From assembly GCA_016840965.1 (NCBI GenBank), contig JAEORI010000153.1:1-22168 (forward strand): 22,168 nt of DNA, read 5' to 3'. The stretch is from Candidatus Thorarchaeota archaeon (GTDB lineage: Archaea > Asgardarchaeota > Thorarchaeia > Thorarchaeales > Thorarchaeaceae). The notes beneath the pieces are model-generated. The model worked only from the letters and a program-made list of their open reading frames with translations, was not told the DNA's origin and made no database searches. Position numbers and translations under genes: made by a program. This document shows, in pieces, positions 1-7,744 of the stretch (positions are counted from its first letter, which is position 1; every line of letters starts with the position of its first letter).

Positions 1-1
1 A

Positions 2-265
2 CTGAACAGATACTGTCCCCGGTGTAAGAAACACACTGCACATACCGTTGCAGTTGAAAAAGCAGGAAAAAGACGGAGCTTGGCTCAAGGAGAACGCCGA
101 ATGAAGAGAAGGACCCGGGGATACGGATCATTTCCAAAACCAATCCAGAAGAGGTTCGCCAAGACAACAAAGAAGACTGTTCTGAAGTTCAAGTGCAAAG
201 AGTGTGAACACACCCTCCATACCAGTGGTATGCGACTGAAGAAGGTCGAAGTTCTGAAAGCGTAG
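2..265 (+). CDS. rpl44e: 50S ribosomal protein L44e (5' truncated)
   Basis: Ribosomal protein of the archaeal/eukaryotic large subunit, which lies near the tRNA E site in known structures. The open frame runs from base 2 with no start in the window, so the first few residues are missing; 87 residues are present against about 92-95 in the family. It has the two halves of the L44e zinc ribbon, CPRC (about residues 5-8) and CKEC (about 64-67), and a highly basic middle with the family-typical GYGSFPKP stretch. A TTG at 80 would give a shorter protein lacking the first cysteine pair, so it is not the real start. The stop at 263-265 directly precedes rps27e, consistent with one transcript. The L44e-S27e-aIF2alpha-Nop10 order is a widely conserved archaeal arrangement, which adds support. 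Confidence 0.95.
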   Translation: MNRYCPRCKKHTAHTVAVEKAGKRRSLAQGERRMKRRTRGYGSFPKPIQKRFAKTTKKTVLKFKCKECEHTLHTSGMRLKKVEVLKA

Positions 266-270
266 GTGAT
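265..270 (+). promoter_or_regulatory. Shine-Dalgarno site deciding the S27e start
   Basis: GGTGAT is complementary to the CACCTCC-type 3' end of archaeal 16S rRNA and ends four bases before GTG 275. It overlaps the alternative GTG at 266, which favours 275 as the start. Inferred from sequence only. Confidence 0.5.
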
Positions 271-274
271 TGAT

Positions 275-475
275 GTGCCTAAAGGAGATATCGTTCAGCA
301 ACCAAGATCACGATTTATCAAGGTGAAGTGCCTTGACTGTGAGAACGAGCAGATCATTTTTGGATATGCTACCACAGAGATAAAATGCCTGAAATGTGAG
401 AAAGTACTGGCAAAACCTAGCGGTGGTAAAGCAAAGCTAGAGCCAACCGCAAGAGAGATTGAAGTACTTTCATAG
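275..475 (+). CDS. rps27e: 30S ribosomal protein S27e
   Basis: Small-subunit zinc-ribbon protein of archaea and eukaryotes. It has the two metal-binding pairs CLDC and CLKC about 19 residues apart, and the PRSRFIKVKC entry typical of S27e. From GTG 275 it is 66 residues, a normal size. An in-frame GTG at 266 directly abuts the L44e stop and would add three residues. I prefer 275 because GGTGAT at 265-270, a good match to the archaeal anti-Shine-Dalgarno, then sits four bases upstream; with the 266 start this site would be inside the gene. It lies between L44e and aIF2alpha and is almost certainly cotranscribed. The identification is firm; only the start is uncertain. Confidence 0.93.
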   Translation: MPKGDIVQQPRSRFIKVKCLDCENEQIIFGYATTEIKCLKCEKVLAKPSGGKAKLEPTAREIEVLS

Positions 476-487
476 GGAGTAAAGAAA

Positions 488-1282
488 ATGGTCATGAAAC
501 GTTCTGAATGGCCACAGACCGATGATTACGCTATTGCAGTTGCAACTAAGGTTGCTAATTATGGAGCCTATGTCATTCTCCCAGAATATAAAGACAAAGA
601 GGGTTTTATCCACATTTCTGAGATTAGCAGCACGTGGGTCAGGAATATACGTAACCACATTCATGAGAACCTGCGCGTTGTGGTAAAGATTTTGAAAGTG
701 GACCCTGATAAAATGCATATTGATTGCTCTCTTCGAAGGGTGTCTGCTGAAGCTAAGAGGACCAAGAACAATGAGTGGAAACGTGCACAAAAAGCTGAGA
801 AACTTCTAGAACTCATTGCTAAAGAGAACGGCATATCACTCGCAGAGGTCTATGAGAAGATAGGCTGGCCAATTGAGGACGCGTTTGGAGAGATTTACAG
901 GGGACTTGAGCTTGCCGCTGATGGTGGCGTTGATGTCTTTGAAGAGGTAGCTGCTACAAAGAAGCTGCGGAAGCAAGTTGCTGATTTAGCAAAACAGAGG
1001 ATTGAGATTCCCTATGTTGAGATTGACGGAGAATTAACAATCACAGTCCCAGGGGTCAATGGAGTCGAAGTGATCAAGAGGGCTTTATCAGATGGGCTAA
1101 ATGAGGGGAAGAAACGGGAAAAATCCACGACGGAAATATACACTCTTGGGTCTCCTCGATACAAGCTAAGAATTGTAAGTCCAGATTACAAAGAGGCTGA
1201 AGACTTGCTCTCAGACATTCTTGGAATAATAACAAAGAATGTAGAGAGTGGGTCAGGAACCATTAGTTTCTTACGAAAGTAG
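488..1282 (+). CDS. eif2a: Translation initiation factor 2 subunit alpha (aIF2-alpha)
   Basis: Alpha subunit of the heterotrimeric aIF2 that delivers initiator Met-tRNA to the small subunit. The 264-residue length is typical. Residues about 12-86 form an S1-type OB fold (NYGAYVIL, GFIHISEISSTWVRNI, IDCSLRRV). A helical middle follows (RAQKAEKLLELIA, the GWPIEDAFGEIY segment), then an alpha-beta C-terminal domain from about 175 (GVNGVEVIKRAL, SPDYKEAEDLL) that in known structures contacts the gamma subunit. The SEIS stretch aligns with the eukaryotic SELS(51) loop, but serine there is also usual in archaea, so phosphorylation cannot be read from it. The ATG at 488 has GGGAGT upstream (476-481). 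It is the third gene of the L44e operon, 12 bases after S27e. Confidence 0.96.
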   Translation: MVMKRSEWPQTDDYAIAVATKVANYGAYVILPEYKDKEGFIHISEISSTWVRNIRNHIHENLRVVVKILKVDPDKMHIDCSLRRVSAEAKRTKNNEWKRAQKAEKLLELIAKENGISLAEVYEKIGWPIEDAFGEIYRGLELAADGGVDVFEEVAATKKLRKQVADLAKQRIEIPYVEIDGELTITVPGVNGVEVIKRALSDGLNEGKKREKSTTEIYTLGSPRYKLRIVSPDYKEAEDLLSDILGIITKNVESGSGTISFLRK

Positions 1283-1291
1283 GGGTCTGCT

Positions 1292-1468
1292 ATGACTCAC
1301 CTTTTCAAATGTAGCAAGTGTGGGCAATACACACTTGAACAGGTCAAATGTCCAAAGTGTGGGGGAGTAGTGTCTAGCCCAAAACCACCCAAATATAGTC
1401 CTGAAGATAAATATGGAGTGTATCGTAGAAGAGCAAAACGAAAAGAACAACAGCTCTCATCCGAGTGA
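1292..1468 (+). CDS. nop10: H/ACA RNP component Nop10
   Basis: Small zinc-ribbon subunit of the box H/ACA ribonucleoprotein, which guides pseudouridylation of rRNA together with Cbf5, Gar1 and L7Ae. The frame of 58 residues starts MTHLFKCSKC, has a second pair CPKC at residues 20-23, and then the strongly conserved PPKYSPEDKYGVYRRR segment that in known structures packs on Cbf5. The length matches archaeal Nop10. ATG 1292 has GGGGT (1282-1286) as a possible ribosome-binding site, nine bases after the aIF2alpha stop, so it ends the translation operon. In many archaea a PAC2-family gene follows here; in this window the next gene is the convergent aglB instead. Confidence 0.93.
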   Translation: MTHLFKCSKCGQYTLEQVKCPKCGGVVSSPKPPKYSPEDKYGVYRRRAKRKEQQLSSE

Positions 1469-1474
1469 CTCTGA

Positions 1475-1522
1475 TTTTTAAAAAGAGAAGAACTTGGCGA
1501 CCGTTCAAAGAAAAGCCGCCAA
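1475..1522 (-). terminator. Possible terminator for aglB in the convergent gap
   Basis: A 6-bp inverted repeat, TTGGCG (1494-1499) and CGCCAA (1517-1522), lies between the nop10 and aglB stops. Read on the minus strand it is followed by the pyrimidine-rich GTTCTTCTCTTTTT, as expected for a T-tract terminator after aglB. The stem is short and the loop is 17 bases, so this is suggestive only. Confidence 0.35.
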
Positions 1523-1533
1523 TCTATTGAGTT

Positions 1534-4260
1534 CTAATATAGTTCAACTGGCACCCAGAATGTATTCCAGTTGCCTCTGAAGGACGGTTCACCTGAGTTG
1601 ACATTGTTCCACCAGAGTAGTCTTATCTGATAGTTCATTCCAGGAGTCATTGTCAGATCTTGATGATCGACACTGTTCAGAGGTATCAGGAATTCAATCA
1701 CCTTATCGCCAGTGGCAAACTCTGATGAGTTGGTTCCTGTGGAGTCTTCTACCCATGTGCCATCGTAGCGAATGTATCCGTCGAAGTCCTTACCGTTGTA
1801 GTTCACAATTCTGAGGTCAGATTTGAGGGGATTGTTCAATGATGCGATTCGAAGACCAAATGCATCATCACCGACTGTGTAGTTGTCCATTTGAATTCCA
1901 TAATACATGTGGGTGGAGTTTGATTGGGTGTATACTTTGGCCTTATAGCCACCACCAAATGTAACAATTTGGCTGGGATAACTGGTTTCAGATTCAGTTA
2001 GGATACCATCAATATTGATGTCCATTTCGTCGTCCGAAAGACCAAGGTTCCAATCAGCTATTGTGCGGTTGAGCCACTGATTGTACATAGTGTAATCAAT
2101 CTCATAGATTTTGACCGTTCCATAGCCTGAGCTGTAATAGGGTGTTCGGAAAGCACCATGGAGAGTAACAGGCATGTGTGATAACCAAGTGTTGTCTTGC
2201 CATAGAACTTGGTCAAGACCTATCCTGGTATCTGAAATACCCATCTGAGCTGCTTCTTCTTGGGTTTTTGGTTCTCCGTACACTAACAGCTTGAACAGTG
2301 TGGACTGATAGAAAGCATCGAGGGTTGTATCAGTGGCACTTAGATAGGTTGCATCATCAATGACGTCCTTGCCTAACCTATCTTCTGCAATTCTGACCAT
2401 CCAAGGCCATTTTCCTTCATCACCGCCAAATCCAGAGTAACGGTGTCCAAAGTATACAAGGACATGAGTTGTATTCCAACTCTTAAATGTCCTAAGTGAC
2501 TCCGTCAAATTGAGAGCCATGAGCGCATAGCCCATTTTAGCAATTTGCGTACTATTGAACGTGGCATTATCCACTATGGTCATTTTTCCAGATGCGCTAT
2601 TTATCCAATAACCATAGTCCCACCAGCTGGCTATAATTGCATCATCAGGTAATACATTGCGTAGATATGTCATTGCAGTCTGCCAATCTGTTGCTTGTGA
2701 GACCTGTGAGAGATCGGCTTGAGCAAACTCGGGGTTTCCAACCTGCATCGATACGTATTGGACACTTAGAATGACATTGACCGAGAGTAGCAATCCAATA
2801 AACGCAAATGCGGCCAGAGCGTGTTCCGAGGTCAGTGATGAGCTCATCCTGAACCTTCGTCTTTCAAATAGTGACTTCTGAGTCACAACTTTTGCGAATG
2901 GTACAAGCACATTATATGTGGCAACAGCAGCCAAAATTGCGACTCCAGGAGCCAGTATTAGATTCAACCGAATCATGCTACCAGCAAAGTACACGGAGGT
3001 TAGACCGTAAAGCAGCATGAACCAGTCTTCATCACGACCTCTCTTGAATAGGAAGTACATCCCTAGAGGGAAGAAGAATATCAAGATTAGAAGAATGTTG
3101 TAGAAACTTCCCCATGGACTTGGGAGGTGTTCTGCGACTGAAGCAAGAATTCTTTGGTCAAGACGTGTAAAAGGATTGATTACTGTGAGAAACTTGGAAC
3201 CAATCAGAATCACCGGATTTGTGTTATATGGCTTTATTTCAAGGTCCATCCCACTACTATACAAGAGATAAGCACCAATACCAACAATCGGAACAAGAAG
3301 TCCAGTAAGTATTGGTTTGAAATAAGGCGCCAATGCTGTTGCTGTAGATTCACGATATCCTCCTATTCGCAACCAAATCTCATAGCTTACGAGCAACGCT
3401 CCAATGCCAATGGGAGCTAGAACAGTAAATTCAGTAATACTGGTAAACCCATTCCGAGGAACAAGAGCTCCAATGAAAATGCCCAATGCTAACGTAATTA
3501 GATACGATGTCAAAAGGCGTTTGCTGTACCTCCCCATGATTAACATGATGAAACCGTAGAGTGCAAGGAGGCCCAACATAAACTCAGATGCACCCCAAGA
3601 AGCCTGCAAATATCCTAAGGCGAGACCCGCACCAACAGACGACAGGATTGATCCACGTTTAAGTCCTCGAACAAATAGGAAGGAGGTTAACACAATCGCG
3701 AAGACTCCAATACATTCATTGTCATAGAAACCAGCAACTGTACGCGTAATAAAAGCAGGAATAAAAGCAGTGAATATTCCTGCAAATAGACCTACTGTGT
3801 TATTTGAAAGTTCTCTCCCTAGGAGAAAGGCAAGAACTGCAGTCAGGGCACCCATGAAAGGAGGCATGAGTAAGGATACTGTGAGAACATCAACTTGAAT
3901 TCCAATTCCATTAAGAACAAAGTAGAAGAACGCACTTGTGAAAGGTACTCCTACATAGGTCGTTCTAGTCATATCACGACCAAATGGAACCCAGGTGGTT
4001 TCATCATACCATGTGAAGAAAGCACCGTATCCGTTCTCAGCGATATAGTCTGTTACCTTTAGCTGGAACCAGGGGTCAAATGCACGAACGATTGGCTGAG
4101 AATTAATTAGTGGTTCAACACGGAGTAATAGTGCTGTCGTGAATATCAGAATAAGTATCACGACAAGCATAATGGAGCCGCGTGAGATCTTGGATTTTGG
4201 TCTATGAAATACTTTCCTCAGAAATCTTCCAGTGGACCTTTTGAACTTGCCAAACGACAT
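1534..4260 (-). CDS. aglB: Oligosaccharyltransferase catalytic subunit AglB/STT3 with C-terminal beta-rich tail
   Basis: Membrane enzyme that moves the lipid-linked glycan onto Asn-X-Ser/Thr sequons outside the cell. It has 908 residues: a basic cytoplasmic start, then about a dozen hydrophobic segments from residue 30 to 505, then a long extracytoplasmic part. Signature motifs are present: FDPW with Asp62 (first metal-binding loop), DNE at 180-182 (second acidic motif), SVAEH at 374-378 (the SVSE/TIXE loop), RLN at 431-433, WWDYG at 546-550, and DEGKWPWM at 614-621, an exact DxxKxxxM kinked-helix motif. From about residue 745 (codons at 1534-2028) the tail begins IDGILTES and holds alternating strands with DGYIRYDGTW and VIEFLIPL, resembling a CBM9/DOMON-like sandwich. 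ATG 4260 lacks a good ribosome-binding site. It stands alone, convergent with the translation operon. Confidence 0.95.
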   Translation of the reverse strand: MSFGKFKRSTGRFLRKVFHRPKSKISRGSIMLVVILILIFTTALLLRVEPLINSQPIVRAFDPWFQLKVTDYIAENGYGAFFTWYDETTWVPFGRDMTRTTYVGVPFTSAFFYFVLNGIGIQVDVLTVSLLMPPFMGALTAVLAFLLGRELSNNTVGLFAGIFTAFIPAFITRTVAGFYDNECIGVFAIVLTSFLFVRGLKRGSILSSVGAGLALGYLQASWGASEFMLGLLALYGFIMLIMGRYSKRLLTSYLITLALGIFIGALVPRNGFTSITEFTVLAPIGIGALLVSYEIWLRIGGYRESTATALAPYFKPILTGLLVPIVGIGAYLLYSSGMDLEIKPYNTNPVILIGSKFLTVINPFTRLDQRILASVAEHLPSPWGSFYNILLILIFFFPLGMYFLFKRGRDEDWFMLLYGLTSVYFAGSMIRLNLILAPGVAILAAVATYNVLVPFAKVVTQKSLFERRRFRMSSSLTSEHALAAFAFIGLLLSVNVILSVQYVSMQVGNPEFAQADLSQVSQATDWQTAMTYLRNVLPDDAIIASWWDYGYWINSASGKMTIVDNATFNSTQIAKMGYALMALNLTESLRTFKSWNTTHVLVYFGHRYSGFGGDEGKWPWMVRIAEDRLGKDVIDDATYLSATDTTLDAFYQSTLFKLLVYGEPKTQEEAAQMGISDTRIGLDQVLWQDNTWLSHMPVTLHGAFRTPYYSSGYGTVKIYEIDYTMYNQWLNRTIADWNLGLSDDEMDINIDGILTESETSYPSQIVTFGGGYKAKVYTQSNSTHMYYGIQMDNYTVGDDAFGLRIASLNNPLKSDLRIVNYNGKDFDGYIRYDGTWVEDSTGTNSSEFATGDKVIEFLIPLNSVDHQDLTMTPGMNYQIRLLWWNNVNSGEPSFRGNWNTFWVPVELY

Positions 4261-4383
4261 ATAGTATGCAGTCTCCGAGCAGTTTCGAACTATCCGCAGC
4301 GATTTTTTGATTCGCTAAAAAGGTTGCTGTTAATTGTAAATTCGTCCTATATGGAAAAATACGTTTAGGTATAGGAAAGGGGA

Positions 4384-4413
4384 GATGGAAGGGGATGTGA
4401 GTCCTTTTCCATC
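4384..4413 (-). terminator. Inverted repeat downstream of gcvH
   Basis: GATGGAA (4384-4390) and TTCCATC (4407-4413) form a perfect 7-bp inverted repeat, 24 bases beyond the gcvH stop on the minus strand. A pyrimidine-rich run (TCCCCTTTCC) follows on that strand. It may be a transcript-end hairpin for gcvTH or part of the aglB upstream region. The rest of the 177-base gap holds no other gene. Confidence 0.3.
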
Positions 4414-4437
4414 CCTCAATCATTGACTCTTTGACAT

Positions 4438-4833
4438 CTAAAGAGACTCAATAAATTCCTTGTAAGCTGCTGCATCCATAAGACCTGCTAGGTCGGTATC
4501 AAGGTTTGATGGGTTTAGTTTAAACATCCAACCTTTGCCATATGGGTCTTCGTTCACTATCTCTGGAGCATCTTCCAGTTCCTTATTCACTTCGACAATC
4601 TCACCACCAACAGGTGAGAAGATGTCTGATGATGCTTTCATGGACTCGACCAGCCCACACTCGTTGTTGGCTTCCAAAACAGTGCCAACCTCAGAGATTT
4701 CTACGAATGTAATCTCATGAAGCGAGTTCTGGGCGAAGTCTGTAATACCGATGACGACAAGGTCGCCCTCGACTTTAATCCATTCATGATCCTTGCTATA
4801 TTTTCTATCATCCTTAACCGCGGTGTCGCTCAT
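4438..4833 (-). CDS. gcvH: Glycine cleavage system H protein
   Basis: Lipoyl carrier that shuttles the aminomethyl group between the P, T and L proteins of glycine cleavage. The protein is 131 residues, the usual size. It starts with the family pattern YSKDHEWIKV, continues with IGITDFAQNSLHEITFVE, and carries the lipoylation site ESMKAS with the modified Lys at residue 66, followed by SPVGGEIVEVN and the GWMFKL strand. I place the start at ATG 4833 because GGTGGA sits four bases upstream; the GTG at 4842, three codons earlier, overlaps that site. It lies 50 bases downstream of gcvT on the same strand, so the two are probably cotranscribed. The P protein is not in the window. Confidence 0.95.
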   Translation of the reverse strand: MSDTAVKDDRKYSKDHEWIKVEGDLVVIGITDFAQNSLHEITFVEISEVGTVLEANNECGLVESMKASSDIFSPVGGEIVEVNKELEDAPEIVNEDPYGKGWMFKLNPSNLDTDLAGLMDAAAYKEFIESL

Positions 4834-4837
4834 TCGG

Positions 4838-4843
4838 TCCACC
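4838..4843 (-). promoter_or_regulatory. Shine-Dalgarno site of gcvH
   Basis: On the minus strand GGTGGA lies four bases before ATG 4833 and overlaps the alternative upstream GTG (4842), which argues for the ATG start. Confidence 0.5.
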
Positions 4844-4883
4844 TACTCGCTGGGATGAGCTTGCTCGGTTTAAATCAGTTTGG

Positions 4884-6032
4884 TTATTGCGTCCGGGATG
4901 CTCCGTACAAGTTAGAGTCATAGAATGGCCATGTTATGACCTCTGCTTCCCTCATTCTTCCCTTGATATCAATCTCTACGGTGTTTCCTACATTGACTGA
5001 TTCAGGCTTGACATATGCAAGAGCAATTCCTTTGTTCAATATTGGTGATAACCCTCCACTGCTGATTTTTCCTATCTCTTCACCATTAAGAAAAACAGGA
5101 TAATGTTCCCTCGGAATTCCACGGTCAATCATGACCAAGCCAATTCGAGTCTTTCTGATGCCACCTTCATCCTTGTGGTGTTTTACCACATCATATCCTA
5201 TGTAATGTGGTTCTACTTTGAATTTTACAGCATAAGGAATTCTTGCTTCGATTGGAGAGGTTTCCTCATCCAGCTCATGACCATAGAGAACCAATCCGGC
5301 TTCGAGTCTTGTAGAGTCTCTTGCTCCAAGTCCGCAGGGTTGTATGCCAAATTCCTCACCTTGTTTCAGAAGTTCTTCCCAGAATTTGATTGCCTTCTCC
5401 TTGCCTTTATCATCAAAAGGAGTGTTCAAAACGAGAATCTCAACACCATCTTCACCCGTATAGCCGGTTCTGCAGAGATAACAATCATATCCAGCAAGGG
5501 TGACTCTATTACAGGAAAATCGACTATATTCGCTAATATCTCGATCAGCAATTTTCTTGATAAGTTGAAGCGCTTTTGGACCTTGGACGGCAATCATGGC
5601 GATCTCTCTAGATCTATCAATTACTTCAACATCAAAGCGTGGTGAATGTTTCATTAGATGATTGTTTATCTTGGGTCCATTTGATGCATTTGTTATCCAA
5701 ATGTACTCGGCTTCTCCAACTCTGTAAAGTGTCAGGTCATCATGAATTCCACCTTGCTCATTTAGACAAGTGGTATAATGGCCTTCATTTACATTCAGCT
5801 TACTGACATTGTTTGTCGTAAGTGTCTGGAGAAATGTCTGTGCATCTGGTCCCTTAATAATAAAACGTGACATATGAGTAGTATCAAATATCCCCAAAGC
5901 ATTTCTTACAGCCATATGCTCCTCACGGATGTCGGTGTACCGAACCGGCATCTCCCACCCGGCAAATGGAATCACGTCACCATGTTTCATATGCCAGTCG
6001 TAGAGATGAGTACGTTTCAGTGTGTCATTCAT
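4884..6032 (-). CDS. gcvT: Glycine cleavage system T protein (aminomethyltransferase)
   Basis: Transfers the methylene group from the aminomethyl-lipoyl H protein to a tetrahydropterin, releasing ammonia. It is 382 residues from ATG 6032, a complete length. Visible landmarks are IPFAGWEMPV near the N terminus, the folate-side NEQGGIHDDL with the catalytic Asp at about residue 99, RTGYTGEDGVEI in the middle, and GLGARDSTRLEAGLVLYGHE, the family's most conserved stretch. The final beta-barrel domain contains TRIGLVMIDRG and GKISSGGLSP. The open frame extends 11 codons further to 6065, but ATG 6032 gives the family-type start (MNDTLKRTHLYDWH) and has GGTGGT upstream. It is divergent from the pterin genes folP-mptE and leads the gcvT-gcvH pair. 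Whether the acceptor is folate or a methanopterin-like carrier cannot be read directly. Confidence 0.95.
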   Translation of the reverse strand: MNDTLKRTHLYDWHMKHGDVIPFAGWEMPVRYTDIREEHMAVRNALGIFDTTHMSRFIIKGPDAQTFLQTLTTNNVSKLNVNEGHYTTCLNEQGGIHDDLTLYRVGEAEYIWITNASNGPKINNHLMKHSPRFDVEVIDRSREIAMIAVQGPKALQLIKKIADRDISEYSRFSCNRVTLAGYDCYLCRTGYTGEDGVEILVLNTPFDDKGKEKAIKFWEELLKQGEEFGIQPCGLGARDSTRLEAGLVLYGHELDEETSPIEARIPYAVKFKVEPHYIGYDVVKHHKDEGGIRKTRIGLVMIDRGIPREHYPVFLNGEEIGKISSGGLSPILNKGIALAYVKPESVNVGNTVEIDIKGRMREAEVITWPFYDSNLYGASRTQ

Positions 6033-6130
6033 GCATAACCACCACAAAGATAATCCTAGAAACACATGAAGCTGATTCAGCGACCATTTTATTTCCTTCT
6101 ATCGAGCTGTGTAATTATGGGTGTCACGAC
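6033..6130. promoter_or_regulatory. Divergent promoter region between gcvT and folP
   Basis: 98 bases separate the two divergent starts. The only AT-rich box is TTTTATTT at 6087-6094. Read on the plus strand, a TATA box there would place the folP transcript start near 6117, giving a leader of about 14 bases. Read on the minus strand (AAATAAAA) it would give gcvT a leader of about 32 bases. A shared box for both directions is possible. Inferred from spacing only. Confidence 0.35.
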
Positions 6131-6976
6131 ATGAGACACTATCCAAAGGTAAACATAGGCGAACTAATGGTTGGACCAAGTAATCCTGTTCGTACGATGG
6201 GTGTAATCAATCTCTCACCAGAGTCCTTTTACAAGGCGTCTATAGCTGAGGGTATAGACAAATTCCATGAGATGCTTGAAAATGCATCGAAAAATGGTGC
6301 AGACATGATTGACATCGGAGGCGCATCCACTGCGCCGAAAGACGTCTATGGTACGCCCGATGTTTCTGTCGAAGAGGAGATTGAGAGAGTCACTCATGCT
6401 CTTGACACCATAAAAGCTTCGAACTACCCACCACTTTCAATTGATACAACATCATCGAGAGTTGCAGAGGCTGCGTTAGACCGTGGTGTTTCAATGATTA
6501 ATGACACTTCAGGTTTACATATGGATGTAAAGATGGCAAGTCTTGTTGCTGACTGGTGTGTACCAATTGTTCTTATGGCAAATTGCAATGTTCCTTGTGA
6601 TAGTGTTTTGGCCTCTCTAAATTCATTAAAGGATAGTCTTACTATCGCAAAAAACTCTGGTATTAAAAATGACAAGATAATCTTGGATCCAGGGATAGGT
6701 TTTGGTAAGCCAGCTGATGTGGATGCTGCAATCCTAAGGGATTTGAGTTTCTTTGTGGAGCTGAACCATCCACTTCTTGTGGGCGTATCAAGAAAATCAT
6801 TCATCGGTTCCTTTCTTGATACACCAAATCCAGAAGATCGATTGACTGGTTCAATCATAGCTGCAGCTGTCGCAGTAATGAACGGAGCTAACGTCATCCG
6901 AACTCATGATATAAGGGAAGCAAAAATTGCTATCAAAATGGGCGAAGCACTACGTAAACCACACATGCACAATTGA
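6131..6976 (+). CDS. folP: Archaeal-type dihydropteroate synthase
   Basis: TIM-barrel enzyme that joins 6-hydroxymethyl-dihydropterin pyrophosphate to an arylamine. From ATG 6131 (GGGTGT seven bases upstream) it is 281 residues. Pterin-pocket residues seen in E. coli FolP are kept: Asn27 in MGVINLSPESF, Asp61 in MIDIGG, Asp105 in LSIDTT, Asn124 in MINDTS, Asp186 in LDPGIGFGK, Lys222 in VSRKSFIG, and Arg257/His259 in IRTHD. The loop that in bacteria reads GGESTRPG is GGASTAPK here, losing the pyrophosphate-contacting Arg, and the bacterial LMHMQG is LMANCN. The arylamine may therefore differ from p-aminobenzoate, for example a ribofuranosyl aminobenzene phosphate. The next gene, 18 bases on, makes its pterin substrate. 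The frame is open to 5966, but that part lies in the promoter and gcvT. Confidence 0.85.
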   Translation: MRHYPKVNIGELMVGPSNPVRTMGVINLSPESFYKASIAEGIDKFHEMLENASKNGADMIDIGGASTAPKDVYGTPDVSVEEEIERVTHALDTIKASNYPPLSIDTTSSRVAEAALDRGVSMINDTSGLHMDVKMASLVADWCVPIVLMANCNVPCDSVLASLNSLKDSLTIAKNSGIKNDKIILDPGIGFGKPADVDAAILRDLSFFVELNHPLLVGVSRKSFIGSFLDTPNPEDRLTGSIIAAAVAVMNGANVIRTHDIREAKIAIKMGEALRKPHMHN

Positions 6977-6983
6977 TTGATTC

Positions 6984-6988
6984 GGTGA
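6984..6988 (+). promoter_or_regulatory. Shine-Dalgarno site supporting the TTG start of mptE
   Basis: GGTGA six bases before TTG 6995, with no ATG or GTG in a comparable position, supports a TTG start. Confidence 0.5.
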
Positions 6989-6994
6989 GAGAAG

Positions 6995-7708
6995 TTGAGA
7001 TGGGCTGATTGGCGTCCAAAATATCTGGAAATTGCAAAGAGATTGGATTTGGATTCTGATGCTGATAGAGCGGCTACTGACATTCTCACCTCTATTCTTG
7101 AACCAGTTGATCCTGAACCTCTATTGAAACGATTAGCTGACTGTATATCAGGAAGCCGGGTGATTGTGTGTGGTGCAGGGCCATCATTAAAGCAACACAT
7201 GGAGTTTCTCATGAAGAGTGAGAATTTAGAAGAGTATGTAATTGTCGTTGCGGATGGTGCCATTTCGGTCATTCTTGAGCTCAATCTTCATTGTGATGTG
7301 GTCATCACAGATTTAGATGGGACTCTTGACCACCTTAAAAAAGCAAAGACTGCAGGAGCGCTTCTCATTGTGCATGCCCATGGTGACAACATCGAGCTTG
7401 TGAAGTATACCGTTCCTGTTCTAAAAGATGTTTTAGGAAGCACCCAAGTGCAACCAACTCATAGGGCATTTCTGTGGGGAGGTTTTACAGATGGAGATAG
7501 AGCGTGTCATGTGGTTTGTGAATATTCACCAAAACAAATCATCCTAGCGGGCATGGATTTTGGGACCAGTGTTGGAAAATGGTCCAAACCAGGACATGAA
7601 AGTCATTTTCCTGCAAGTGAGAGAAAGAGACTCAAACTGGAGATAGCTGAAGAGTTAATCTCCAGTCTGTTAAAGAAGTCTGGAATAGACTATGTGTTAA
7701 TGTCATAG
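6995..7708 (+). CDS. mptE: 6-hydroxymethyl-7,8-dihydropterin pyrophosphokinase MptE
   Basis: Archaeal DUF115-family kinase that activates 6-hydroxymethyl-7,8-dihydropterin to its diphosphate, replacing bacterial FolK. The 237 residues contain the family motifs in order: CGAGPSL (59-65), VADGAI (85-90), VITDLDG (103-109), HAHGDN (127-132), WGGFTDGDRA (161-170) and LAGMDFG (184-190). The start is TTG 6995: GGTGA at 6984-6988 lies six bases upstream, and the N terminus RWADWRPKYLEIAKRL fits the family. It directly follows folP, whose product uses the diphosphate made here, so the pair encodes consecutive steps toward a reduced-pterin C1 carrier. The function is well founded on the methanogen MptE family; the final cofactor in this organism is unknown. 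Confidence 0.9.
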   Translation: MRWADWRPKYLEIAKRLDLDSDADRAATDILTSILEPVDPEPLLKRLADCISGSRVIVCGAGPSLKQHMEFLMKSENLEEYVIVVADGAISVILELNLHCDVVITDLDGTLDHLKKAKTAGALLIVHAHGDNIELVKYTVPVLKDVLGSTQVQPTHRAFLWGGFTDGDRACHVVCEYSPKQIILAGMDFGTSVGKWSKPGHESHFPASERKRLKLEIAEELISSLLKKSGIDYVLMS

Positions 7709-7744
7709 GCTGATGAGTTGTGCTATCTCTGTTGAAAGAGTAGT

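Noticed and set aside
608..660. Serine matching eukaryotic eIF2alpha Ser51 as a sign of stress phosphorylation
   Set aside because: Similar SEVAS/SEISS sequences occur in other archaeal aIF2alpha, so it is not evidence of eukaryote-like control.
4298..4316. Short hairpin AGCGA/TCGCT upstream of aglB
   Set aside because: Only five base pairs, not followed by a T-tract in either direction; no support as operator or terminator.
6424..6897. 157-residue minus-strand frame inside folP
   Set aside because: Antisense shadow of a gene with all dihydropteroate synthase motifs.
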